From Bacteroidota bacterium (GTDB lineage Bacteria > Bacteroidota > Bacteroidia > Bacteroidales > NBLH01): DNA of 64,000 nucleotides. Where the stretch lies: contig JANYKN010000050.1 of the NCBI GenBank assembly GCA_025361565.1, forward strand, positions 81,914-145,913, read 5' to 3'. Of this stretch, positions 16,597-24,245 are shown one piece after another. Within the stretch, counting starts at the first letter, position 1, and the number at the start of each line of letters is the position of its first letter. The translations under genes and the position numbers were made by a program. The notes under the pieces were generated by a model. It ran no database searches. It was not told where the DNA came from and saw only the letters and a program-made list of their open reading frames with translations.

Positions 16597-16758
16597 ATGA
16601 AAAAACTTAGTCTGGAACAAATGGAAGTGATTGAAGGCGGTAGAGTATTTTGGGGTGCAGAATACGTAAATGAAGGCGATGGTTGGTGGACTCGTACTTA
16701 TTATGTATTTGGTATAGCAGTTAGAACTGAACACATTTATGTTGAACTTCTTGAATAA
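16597..16758 (+). CDS. Double-glycine leader peptide precursor 5
   Basis: A 53-residue precursor. Leader MKKLSLEQMEVIEGG; core starts RVFWGAEYVNEGDGWWTRTY and ends with EHIYVELLE. It contains no cysteine. It aligns without gaps to peptide 4 (same RVFWG, EYV, GDG, TRTYYV and GIAV segments) but has swapped the single Cys for Tyr and gained two Trp. The ATG at 16597 was preferred over upstream in-frame starts because it begins the shared leader. Confidence 0.78.
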   Translation: MKKLSLEQMEVIEGGRVFWGAEYVNEGDGWWTRTYYVFGIAVRTEHIYVELLE

Positions 16759-16784
16759 ATCACTTCTCAATTCATAAGTTTACG

Positions 16785-16815
16785 GAATTCGCAAAATGAT
16801 AAATTTTGCGAATTC
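16785..16815 (+). terminator. Perfect 12-bp stem-loop after peptide gene 5
   Basis: GAATTCGCAAAA (16785-16796) and TTTTGCGAATTC (16804-16815) are exact inverted repeats around a 7-base loop, 26 bases after the peptide stop. No long T-run follows beyond the stem's own T residues. Confidence 0.55.
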
Positions 16816-17037
16816 ATTCTAAATAAGTTTTAACATATTGAGTATTTTGAAAAATCTAAACTTTTTCTGAATCTGATCAGTTTAATTCATGAATTTTACA
16901 TTCTTGTTGCAACTTAGTGTTTTTGTGCCAAAAATAATACTTGGCCCAAAGGTTATAAGATATATAAGATTCACAAAGTTTATAAACACGAAGGGCTTTG
17001 CGATGCAAATTAATCAGGCTAGATTAATTAAATTTCT

Positions 17038-17952
17038 ATGAACAAATTCAATTTAAGATTTTTATCTTCATTTATATTATTTTCAATTTGGACATTAAGC
17101 AATGCTCAAAATTCTGAACAAATATACGTAATAGACTCTTTGACAAAAGAACCAGTTTCGTATTCAATAATTAGAAACTTAAAAGATTCAACCGGCTTTT
17201 ATTCTAATATTGAGGGTCAATTCGATAAAAAGGATTTGATTGGAAAAGAAATTGAAGTATCAAGTATTGGTTATTACTCTAAAGAAACAAAACTTACAAT
17301 CAAAAGTAAGTACATCAACCTAAAGCCTAAGAATTATACTATTGATGAAGTCATAATCAAGCCACAAAAATATAAAACGAAAAAAATAGGGTATGCTAAT
17401 AACAAGGATGAAAATAAAGTCTATCAAACATATACTTGCGGAAGTGAATTAGCTGTATTTATAAAAAATCCAAATGGTAGCATAGCATTTATTAATAAAA
17501 TAATAATAGATGCAAATATTAATGCTAGAAAAATAAAAGAACTCAATTTAAATTTTGTAAGTGTTTTTAAAATAAATATGTACTCCATTGGTGAAAATGA
17601 AAAAATTGGAGAAATAATTAATAAGGTACCATTAATATTCACCAGTAAAAATTTAAATAAGAAAACTACACTTGATATTTCACAGGAACGCTTTTTAATG
17701 CCCAACAATGGTGTTTTTATATCAATTGAATGGGTTGGAATTGAAAACCAAGTGACCAAAGAAATAAAAACAACAAAAGAAGCTATTGAACCATTTATCG
17801 GTCTTTCCTTAAAACCCAGTGATGCAATTGTTTATAAGCGGAATAAACTAGGAAGTAACAGATGGCAATTATATGATTCAAATGATATTATATTAAAAAA
17901 TAGAGTTATGAAAAATTATATTCCTAAGATTAGTATTGAAATTGCGTATTAA
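17038..17952 (+). CDS. Exported CarboxypepD_reg-like protein, distal copy
   Basis: A 304-residue relative of the proteins at 7572 and 8446. Signal peptide LSSFILFSIWTLSNAQ; regulatory-like domain at about residues 28-110 (YVIDSLTKEPVSYSII, STGFYSNIEGQFDKK, VSSIGYYSKE, IDEVIIKP). The C-terminal region has CGSELAVFIKN and GVFISIEWVG. It lacks the LY.N.QG.PG stretch of the other two, where it reads FKINMYSIGENEKIG. It is the most diverged of the group and follows peptides 4 and 5 in place of a full module. Confidence 0.7.
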   Translation: MNKFNLRFLSSFILFSIWTLSNAQNSEQIYVIDSLTKEPVSYSIIRNLKDSTGFYSNIEGQFDKKDLIGKEIEVSSIGYYSKETKLTIKSKYINLKPKNYTIDEVIIKPQKYKTKKIGYANNKDENKVYQTYTCGSELAVFIKNPNGSIAFINKIIIDANINARKIKELNLNFVSVFKINMYSIGENEKIGEIINKVPLIFTSKNLNKKTTLDISQERFLMPNNGVFISIEWVGIENQVTKEIKTTKEAIEPFIGLSLKPSDAIVYKRNKLGSNRWQLYDSNDIILKNRVMKNYIPKISIEIAY

Positions 17953-18148
17953 TAGAATAGCTGGGTAGATTTTTTGCTCAGAAAGTTCTAGGTTTTTGTT
18001 TCTAGATTAATCCAACTATTGCTCTTCGTTAAAATGCATTTAACCGATTAAAACAATACCAAAAAATTAATTCGTTTTCAAGGAAGAATGATCTGGTTTT
18101 CTGAATTTTTTTTCCTATATGTAAAGTTCAAATGTTTCTATATAGAAA
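17953..18148. other. Intergenic DNA before the redoxin fragment
   Basis: Nothing recognisable. It joins the last CarboxypepD-like gene to a redoxin fragment and then the transporter gene. Confidence 0.3.
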
Positions 18149-18254
18149 ATCAGCAGTGCCCACAAGTTTTATCTACAACAAAAACAGAAAGCTGGTGAAG
18201 CAAATTAAAGGGGAAGCAAAGATTGAGGAATTACTTAAATATTTGAATGAGTGA
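18149..18254 (+). pseudogene. Remnant of a thioredoxin-like gene (last 35 codons)
   Basis: Reads KSAVPTSFIYNKNRKLV and then KGEAKIEELLKYLN to a stop, the exact C terminus of the island redoxins including the cis-proline segment. Everything before it, including the CxxC motif, is gone. It marks the right end of a lost module next to the transporter. Confidence 0.85.
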
Positions 18255-18327
18255 ATGCATGAATGCTTAAATGTATGAATTTTAATAATTGTTTTACTAA
18301 AAATAGATATAAAATATCTACCGCACA

Positions 18328-20496
18328 TTGAGTACTTTGAACCTAAAACACATAAAAAAAACTTTCACTCCCCAGCACGATCAATCCGATTGTGGTGTTG
18401 CTTGCCTTGCCTCGTTAACAAAATATTATGGAGGCGATATTTCCATTGAAAAATTCCGCGAATATAGCGGAACAACCAAACAAGGAACTACATTGTTGGG
18501 ATTATACCAGGGCGCTGAAAAAGCTGGTTTTGAAGCTGAAGGCAATGAAGCAGATATTCAAGCCATTATTGAACATAGCGAGCCTTTAATCCTCCATGTG
18601 GTTATTGACAAAAAACTGAACCATTATGTGATTTGTTATGGTTACACAGATAAGCAGTTCATCATTGGCGACCCGGGCAAAGGAATAGTAAATTATAGTC
18701 CAGCGGAGTTAGAAGAAATATGGGTTTCGAAAAAATGCCTTACTTTAAAGCCCAATGGTCAATTTCAGCAAAAAAATGAAGTAACAAACCGAAAAAAAGA
18801 TTGGATAAAAACTTTGGTTAAAGAAGATTATGAGCTTCTTGGAATCAGCATTGCCCTAGGTGTAGTTATCTCTGTTTTGGGAATGGTGATGGCCGTGTTT
18901 TCGCAAAAATTAATCGACAATATTTTGCCATCAAAAGATTTGAACAAACTGATAATGGGCATTGTACTGGTTGGTATTTTATTGCTTGCGCGCAACGCCT
19001 TGTCTGCAATCAGGCAATATCTGCTTATTTCGCAAAGTAAAAATTTCAACAATCGCATTACTGCTTCATTTTATGGGGCTTTGCTCTTTTTGCCCAAACC
19101 TTTTTTCGATACCCGTAAAATTGGCGAACTGGTTGCACGGTTGAACGATACAACACGCATACAACGTGTAATTACCCAAATAGCTGGCAATTTTATAATC
19201 GACTTGTTAATTTCGATAATATCGATTGGTTTCCTTTTTTTATATTCCTGGCAAAGTGGAATGATTGCAGCAATAAGTTTACCATTTTATTTTATCCTGA
19301 TTTATCGGTTTAACAATCAAATTATTTCAGCCCAAAAAGATACCATGGTTGCTTATGCGCAAAGCGAAAGCAATTACATCAGTAGCATGAACGGAATCGC
19401 TGCCATCAAAAACTTCAACAAACAGGATTATTTTGCCAATCTGAATAAAATCATTTATGGAAAACTTCAGGAAAAGATGTTTCATTTGGGAAAAATCAAT
19501 ATCAATCTTGGATTGATTTCAGGCATTGCCAGCGTGTTGTTTTTAATTGCCATTCTTGCCTTTACGTCAATAGAAGTTTACCACAACACCATGAAATTGG
19601 GTGAATTGATGGCCATATTGGGCATTGCAGCATCGTTAATCCCTTCCATTGGCAACCTGGCCTTGATATCAATACCGGTAAACGAAGCCAAAGTTGCATT
19701 TAACAGAATGTTTGAATTTACAGATATCCGATCGGAGTTAGCAGGAGAGAACATAACAGATACATTCCATTTGGAAAAACTTGAAATCCGAAATCTTGGT
19801 TTCCGTTTTACTGGCCGCAAAAGGCTATTGGAAAACATCAACATCAGCCTTAAAAAATCGGAACTCGTTGCCATTGTTGGCGAAAGTGGTGGTGGCAAAA
19901 GCACTTTGGGAAATATTTTACAAAAGTTTTATCAATCAGAAACGGGTACAATTCAAGTAAATGATACTATTGATATCCAAACCATTGCAACCGATATTTG
20001 GAGAACCAAAATAGCGGTTGTACCCCAAGATATTCATATTTTCAACGGAAATGTATTGGATAATATTTGTTTGGACAATATAGCCGAAGAAGGCGAAAAT
20101 GTACTCCGGTTTTTAATTGAATATGGTTTCGATAAATACATCAACAACCTACCAAATGGTTATTTAACCATGTTGGGTGAGGAAGGAATCAACCTTTCGG
20201 GTGGTCAAAAACAAATTGTTGCTTTTGCAAGGGCATTGTATAAAAAACCACAACTTTTAATCCTCGACGAGGCTACAGCAGCCATGGACAGGGAAACTGA
20301 AAAATTCATCATTGATTTGCTCAAAAAATTGAAAGGCGAAATGGCTGTTTTTTACATTTCACATCGATTACATGTTTTAAAAGACATTGCTGACAGGATT
20401 TATGTGCTTGAAAATGGAACACTCCAAACATTTGGTACCCATGATGAATTAATGAAAACGAAGAATTTTTATAGTGGATATTTTGGAGGGTTTTAG
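18328..20496 (+). CDS. Peptidase-containing ABC transporter (C39 protease, exporter)
   Basis: A 722-residue PCAT. Residues 10-140 are a C39 cysteine protease: Cys22 in HDQSDCGVACLAS, His99 in KLNHYVICYG and Asp115 in IIGDPGKG. Residues 160-460 are an exporter membrane domain with about six helices. Residues 480-722 are the ATPase, with Walker A GESGGGKST, signature NLSGGQKQ, Walker B LLILDEATAAMD and H-loop YISHR. Such proteins cut the leader after Gly-Gly and export the peptide. It is the only exporter in the island and so the likely shared one for all five precursors. No ATG precedes the protease motif, so the start must be TTG (18328 or 18337). No HlyD adaptor gene is adjacent, unlike many Bacteroidota clusters. 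Confidence 0.93.
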   Translation: MSTLNLKHIKKTFTPQHDQSDCGVACLASLTKYYGGDISIEKFREYSGTTKQGTTLLGLYQGAEKAGFEAEGNEADIQAIIEHSEPLILHVVIDKKLNHYVICYGYTDKQFIIGDPGKGIVNYSPAELEEIWVSKKCLTLKPNGQFQQKNEVTNRKKDWIKTLVKEDYELLGISIALGVVISVLGMVMAVFSQKLIDNILPSKDLNKLIMGIVLVGILLLARNALSAIRQYLLISQSKNFNNRITASFYGALLFLPKPFFDTRKIGELVARLNDTTRIQRVITQIAGNFIIDLLISIISIGFLFLYSWQSGMIAAISLPFYFILIYRFNNQIISAQKDTMVAYAQSESNYISSMNGIAAIKNFNKQDYFANLNKIIYGKLQEKMFHLGKININLGLISGIASVLFLIAILAFTSIEVYHNTMKLGELMAILGIAASLIPSIGNLALISIPVNEAKVAFNRMFEFTDIRSELAGENITDTFHLEKLEIRNLGFRFTGRKRLLENINISLKKSELVAIVGESGGGKSTLGNILQKFYQSETGTIQVNDTIDIQTIATDIWRTKIAVVPQDIHIFNGNVLDNICLDNIAEEGENVLRFLIEYGFDKYINNLPNGYLTMLGEEGINLSGGQKQIVAFARALYKKPQLLILDEATAAMDRETEKFIIDLLKKLKGEMAVFYISHRLHVLKDIADRIYVLENGTLQTFGTHDELMKTKNFYSGYFGGF

Positions 20497-20640
20497 TCAA
20501 TGATAAGGAATACCCTAAAAAAATGAACGAAGTACTGACAAATTGAGCCAATACCTTCAATTTTATGACATAGGATTCGTTAGTACCTTATCAGTTCAAT
20601 CTCGACGATATTTGGCAAAATATTTTAACGAAATCTCTAC
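20497..20640. other. Left part of the gene-free stretch 20497-21654
   Basis: The first 140 bases of a 1158-base gene-free stretch show nothing recognisable. Repeats listed separately fill much of the rest; between 20885 and 21146 and between 21411 and 21654 I see no gene or named element. Confidence 0.35.
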
Positions 20641-20884
20641 TTAGGGCTTGCTGAAAAAGTCTGAAAGACTTTAACTATGAATAACCAATGGTGTAACCGT
20701 TGGTAAGAATGAACTACACCCAGCAACCCAGAAAGGGTTGAACAGTCAATGGTTCAACCCTTTCTGGGTTTTCTTTTGTATCTTAATTTAATTCCCCGCA
20801 CTTCGTACGGGGCTATTCAAAGTTCAATCCTTTCGGGATTAAGTGCTAGAAAATTAGAATTTTTTATTGATTTTCTATGCACTT
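20641..20884. repeat. Cluster of inverted repeats (REP-like element)
   Basis: Five hairpins in 240 bases. ACCAATGG/CCGTTGGT is at about 20681-20703. Next come an exact 19-bp stem (20725-20743 with 20752-20770) followed by TTCTTTT, CCCCG/CGGGG (20794-20812), AATCC/GGGATT (20826-20840), and AAGTGCTAGAAAAT with ATTTTCTATGCACTT (20841-20884). The 19-bp stem may terminate the transporter transcript. The compact set resembles dispersed palindromic repeats of Bacteroidota chromosomes; I see only one copy here. Confidence 0.6.
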
Positions 20885-21146
20885 AGATATCCACAAATAA
20901 TTGTATCATAATTATTAACAAAGAGATAGTAAATAAACAGCAGAACCTACTTGTGCTTATTAACACAATATTTAATTATGAATATCGATCAACGAATGTT
21001 GCTTTTAGAAGTAATTGTACTTCATTATTCTAAAATCCTTAATCGATATTCTTAATTCATTTCTGTTTGGTTGCGGTTTGTCCACCTTGGAGTAAATAAC
21101 TTTTCTTCCAAAAAGCATTTTGCCAATATCCTAAAAATCTCCATTT

Positions 21147-21410
21147 TTCCTGCCAGCACAGTTTTAATACTATTATAATCGTCATTTTTTCAGCTAGCAT
21201 AGTTTTTATACTATTTTAATCATCTTTTTTTCAGCCAGCATGATTTTAATACTATAAGAATCGCTATTTTTTCAGCCAGCTTAGTTTTAATACTATTGCG
21301 ATCGCTATTTTTTCAGCCAGCACAGTTTTAATACTATTGCAATCGCTATTTTTTCGGCCAGCATAGTTTCAATAGTATTATAATCAACAATTTTGCAATC
21401 AACACAATTT
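21147..21410. repeat. Tandem array of a 41-bp unit, 6 clear copies plus a decayed seventh
   Basis: The core CCAGCANAGTTTTAATACTAT recurs with its CCAGCA (or a one-base variant) at 21153, 21194, 21235, 21276, 21317 and 21358, each exactly 41 bases from the last. A weak copy follows near 21399. The first 30 or so bases of each unit are well kept; the last 11 vary (for example TGCGATCGCTA, TGCAATCGCTA, AAGAATCGCTA). As 41 is not a multiple of three, the array is unlikely to encode protein. It lies 250 bases before the pyrophosphatase-like gene. Confidence 0.9.
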
Positions 21411-21654
21411 AACATCTTATAAAACATCTTTCCAGCATATTTTGCTTAACGTTAAAATCAGTTTTAGCGTTGTAATTTAAGTTACCATAAACATAAATTT
21501 AGTTAAATATCATTTTATGAATAAGATAGAAAGCCTTATTAGTGTAATACTTTAAGATTTTTTAGATAAATTATTCAAGTAAAATTGGATTTATGTAACA
21601 ATATATGTACTTTTATATGCTAATTAAAACTTGTAGAACTTATTACTTAGATAA

Positions 21655-23949
21655 ATGGGAAATATTCTTTATTATTTAATCGTTTCAGGCTTTCTAGGTC
21701 TGGCATATAGCTTTTGGAAATCTTACCAGATAAATGGCTTAGAACCAGGTACCTCAAAAACTGCCGAAGTTGCAACTTCAATAAAAAAAGGTACAATAAC
21801 TTATATTCAGGCAGAATACAAGTTCCTTTTATTGTTTGCCCTATCTTTAGGTATTTTGTTATTCTTTAAAGGAAAATCAGAATCTGAATCTAACGGGTTT
21901 ATTGTAATTTCATACGTTGTAGGAGCTGGACTTTCTGCCTTGGCAGGCTATCTTCAAATGCAAGTTTCGCTCAAAACCAATGAAAAGGTAACTATCCAAA
22001 GTCAGAATTCATTTGAAGAAGGTTTTTCAAAAGCATTTTACGGGAGTATATCTATTGGATTAATAGGCGTTTCATTTGTAATAATAGGTTTGGCAAGTCT
22101 TTTTGTTGGATTTAGTTTTTTAGGGCACGATTGGGATATCGCTAAAACTTTAAATGTGATTGCAGGATTTGCACTAGGAGCAAGCTCCATTGCCCTGTTC
22201 GCAAGGATGGGTGGAGGTATTTTTGCAAAAAGTGCCGAATTGAGCGAAGCTTATATTGTTAAAAATGAGCCAGGAATTAAGGACAAATCCTTATATAACC
22301 CATCTTCTATTGCTAACGACGCTGGTCAGAATATTAGCAACGTTGCCGGAATCGGTTCAGATATTTATGAATCTTTAAGTATTGCTTTAATATCAAGTAT
22401 GATATTGGGAATTAGCTTTTTAGCAACAAATGCAGTAATGGATCATTTTGCTTTCGGCCCAATTTTAATTCCGCTTATCATATCAACAGTAGGTATTTTT
22501 ACCACTATTGGAGCCAGCTTTTTACTTAACGCAAGTGAGCCTGTATCATCAAAAAAAGCAATTGAAATTGCTGAAGGTTTTGCAGCTATAATTATGGTGA
22601 TTGCTTCATTTTTTGCGATTAAATATTTATTACCCGCAACATGGGATGTGGAGAAAAAAACAAGTGAAGAACTTATTACTACTACTTATAAATCATTGGG
22701 TGTTTTCTGGTCTGTGTTTTTTGGAATTGCAGCATCCGTAGCAATAGGAAGATTAACCAATATTTATCTAGGATCAAAAACAAAATCAATAAATTCAATT
22801 GTTGACAAATCATTTTCAGGGCCTGCAGGCAATATTTCAGGGGGTATTGAACAAGGATTTATATCTACAGGAATTCCCTTACTTCTGGTGTTAACTGTTA
22901 GTATTGCAGCTTATTATTTTGCAGGTTTTTATGGAGTGGGAATGGCTGCGGTTGGTATGCTAAGCAACATGGGATTACAGCTTGCACTTAATGCTTATGC
23001 GCCAATTACTGATAATTCAAACAGTATTGCAATAAAAGCAGGACTTGGGGATCAAACTATCAAGCAAACCAACAATTTAAAATTATCTGGTGTACAATTG
23101 ATTGCAAAAGGTAAAGGATTTCTTACCGTTGCTGCTTCAATCAGTGTACTTGCCCTATTAAGTGCCTTTATCCAGCAATCAGGATTGGGTATGGTAGACT
23201 TAACAATGCCTTTGGTATTGGCAGGATTATTGGCAGGTGTTGCACTCCCTTTCATTTTATCTTCAAATATGCTGGCAGCAGTATTTAGGGTAAGTAATAA
23301 AATGATTAAAGAAACCAAGCGACAATTTACTGAAATACCCGCGCTTGCAGCGGCTAAAGAAATATTGGACAAATACAATGGTGATTTAACTTATGCTACC
23401 GAAGGTGAGAAAGAAACCGTATTTGCTGCACAAAATAGTGCTGACTACAAACAATGTATTGAAATAGGGACATTTGCCACCATTTGGGAAACTTTAATTC
23501 CATCATTAATTGCTATCGCTATCCCTGTTTTATTAGGATATTTTGCAGGGGCAGAAATTCTGACAAGCTTACTTATCGGAGTAATTTCCGGCAGTCTTAT
23601 CATGTCAGTATATCAGGCAACTGCTGGAAGTGCATGGGAAAGTACAAAAAACACCATTGAAGAAGGAGTTGAATACAAAGGTGAAATTTATGGAAAAGAA
23701 TCTGCTGCATATCAAGCTGCACTGGTTGGCGAAAAAGTAGGTAAGCCGTTAAAAGATACTGCCTCACCCGCTATGGTTGTACTTATGAAAATAATGCTTG
23801 TAGTTGCTATTATCCTTGCTCCCGGACTATCTGATAAATCGGCCAAAAAAGAAGGATTGAGTGTTGAAAATAAGGAAATTATAAAACAATCAAATGTGAA
23901 GGAAACACCAAAAACGGCAGACGATACTTTTGTTTTAGACTCAAAATAA
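21655..23949 (+). CDS. Membrane pyrophosphatase-like protein with altered active site
   Basis: A 764-residue polytopic membrane protein with the full fold of membrane pyrophosphatases: about 15-16 helices, GGGIFAKSAEL, NVAGIGSDIYESL, PITDNSNSIA, GSAWESTKNTIEEG and LKDTASPA all align in order with the canonical protein at 24246. However, the metal-pyrophosphate ligands are changed. The usual DVGADL is ELSEAY, EDDPRNP is DKSLYNP, DNVGDNVGD is NDAGQNISN, and GDTVGDPFKDT is GEKVGKPLKDT. The frame is intact along its full length. It may therefore be a non-hydrolysing partner, a channel or sensor, or use another substrate. It also has a hydrophilic C-terminal tail of about 35 residues. A terminator follows at 23992. 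Confidence 0.8.
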   Translation: MGNILYYLIVSGFLGLAYSFWKSYQINGLEPGTSKTAEVATSIKKGTITYIQAEYKFLLLFALSLGILLFFKGKSESESNGFIVISYVVGAGLSALAGYLQMQVSLKTNEKVTIQSQNSFEEGFSKAFYGSISIGLIGVSFVIIGLASLFVGFSFLGHDWDIAKTLNVIAGFALGASSIALFARMGGGIFAKSAELSEAYIVKNEPGIKDKSLYNPSSIANDAGQNISNVAGIGSDIYESLSIALISSMILGISFLATNAVMDHFAFGPILIPLIISTVGIFTTIGASFLLNASEPVSSKKAIEIAEGFAAIIMVIASFFAIKYLLPATWDVEKKTSEELITTTYKSLGVFWSVFFGIAASVAIGRLTNIYLGSKTKSINSIVDKSFSGPAGNISGGIEQGFISTGIPLLLVLTVSIAAYYFAGFYGVGMAAVGMLSNMGLQLALNAYAPITDNSNSIAIKAGLGDQTIKQTNNLKLSGVQLIAKGKGFLTVAASISVLALLSAFIQQSGLGMVDLTMPLVLAGLLAGVALPFILSSNMLAAVFRVSNKMIKETKRQFTEIPALAAAKEILDKYNGDLTYATEGEKETVFAAQNSADYKQCIEIGTFATIWETLIPSLIAIAIPVLLGYFAGAEILTSLLIGVISGSLIMSVYQATAGSAWESTKNTIEEGVEYKGEIYGKESAAYQAALVGEKVGKPLKDTASPAMVVLMKIMLVVAIILAPGLSDKSAKKEGLSVENKEIIKQSNVKETPKTADDTFVLDSK

Positions 23950-23991
23950 TAGAATACTTTTTTTGAATTTCCATACTTATCTCATTAAAAT

Positions 23992-24022
23992 AAAAACCCG
24001 GCATATAGTCCGGGTTTTTTTT
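23992..24022 (+). terminator. Terminator of the pyrophosphatase-like gene
   Basis: AAAACCCGG and CCGGGTTTT form a GC-rich stem around an 8-base loop, followed by T residues to 24022. It lies 43 bases after the gene. Confidence 0.85.
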
Positions 24023-24200
24023 ATTGCATTTTCAACATTATATTCTTTAGTGTTTTATTACAACTCACTGTTTTATATTGGCATAGAAAAACCAACAGTG
24101 GTATCAAAAATAGATACAGTGCATCAAGTAAGCAGAATTTAAACTGTAATGTATTAAAGGCCATGTGTGTTTTCCAAAAATATATTCAATTACCAATAAT

Positions 24201-24228
24201 AAAAAACCCGGCACAAAGTCCGGGTTTT
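24201..24228 (-). terminator. Terminator of hppA
   Basis: AAAACCCGG/CCGGGTTTT stem with a run of A before it, which is a T-run on the minus strand. It is 18 bases beyond the hppA stop and nearly the same in sequence as the terminator at 23992, so the two convergent genes each have one. Confidence 0.8.
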
Positions 24229-24245
24229 CATTGTTTATTGAAAAT

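Noticed and set aside
16477-16758. Longer version of peptide 5 with 40 extra residues
   Set aside because: The shared leader begins at 16597 and the upstream part has no similarity to any other precursor.
5104-16758. Lanthipeptide or radical-SAM RiPP cluster
   Set aside because: No LanM, LanB, radical SAM, YcaO or other modifying enzyme is present in the island; only redoxins and unassigned membrane or exported proteins.
21147-21410. CRISPR array
   Set aside because: The period is fixed at 41 bp with no unique spacers of 30 bp or so between repeats, the variable part is only 11 bases and similar between units, and no cas gene is present.
21655-23949. Calling the left pyrophosphatase gene a normal hppA
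   Set aside because: The metal and substrate ligands are replaced in all the main motifs, so the usual activity cannot be assumed.
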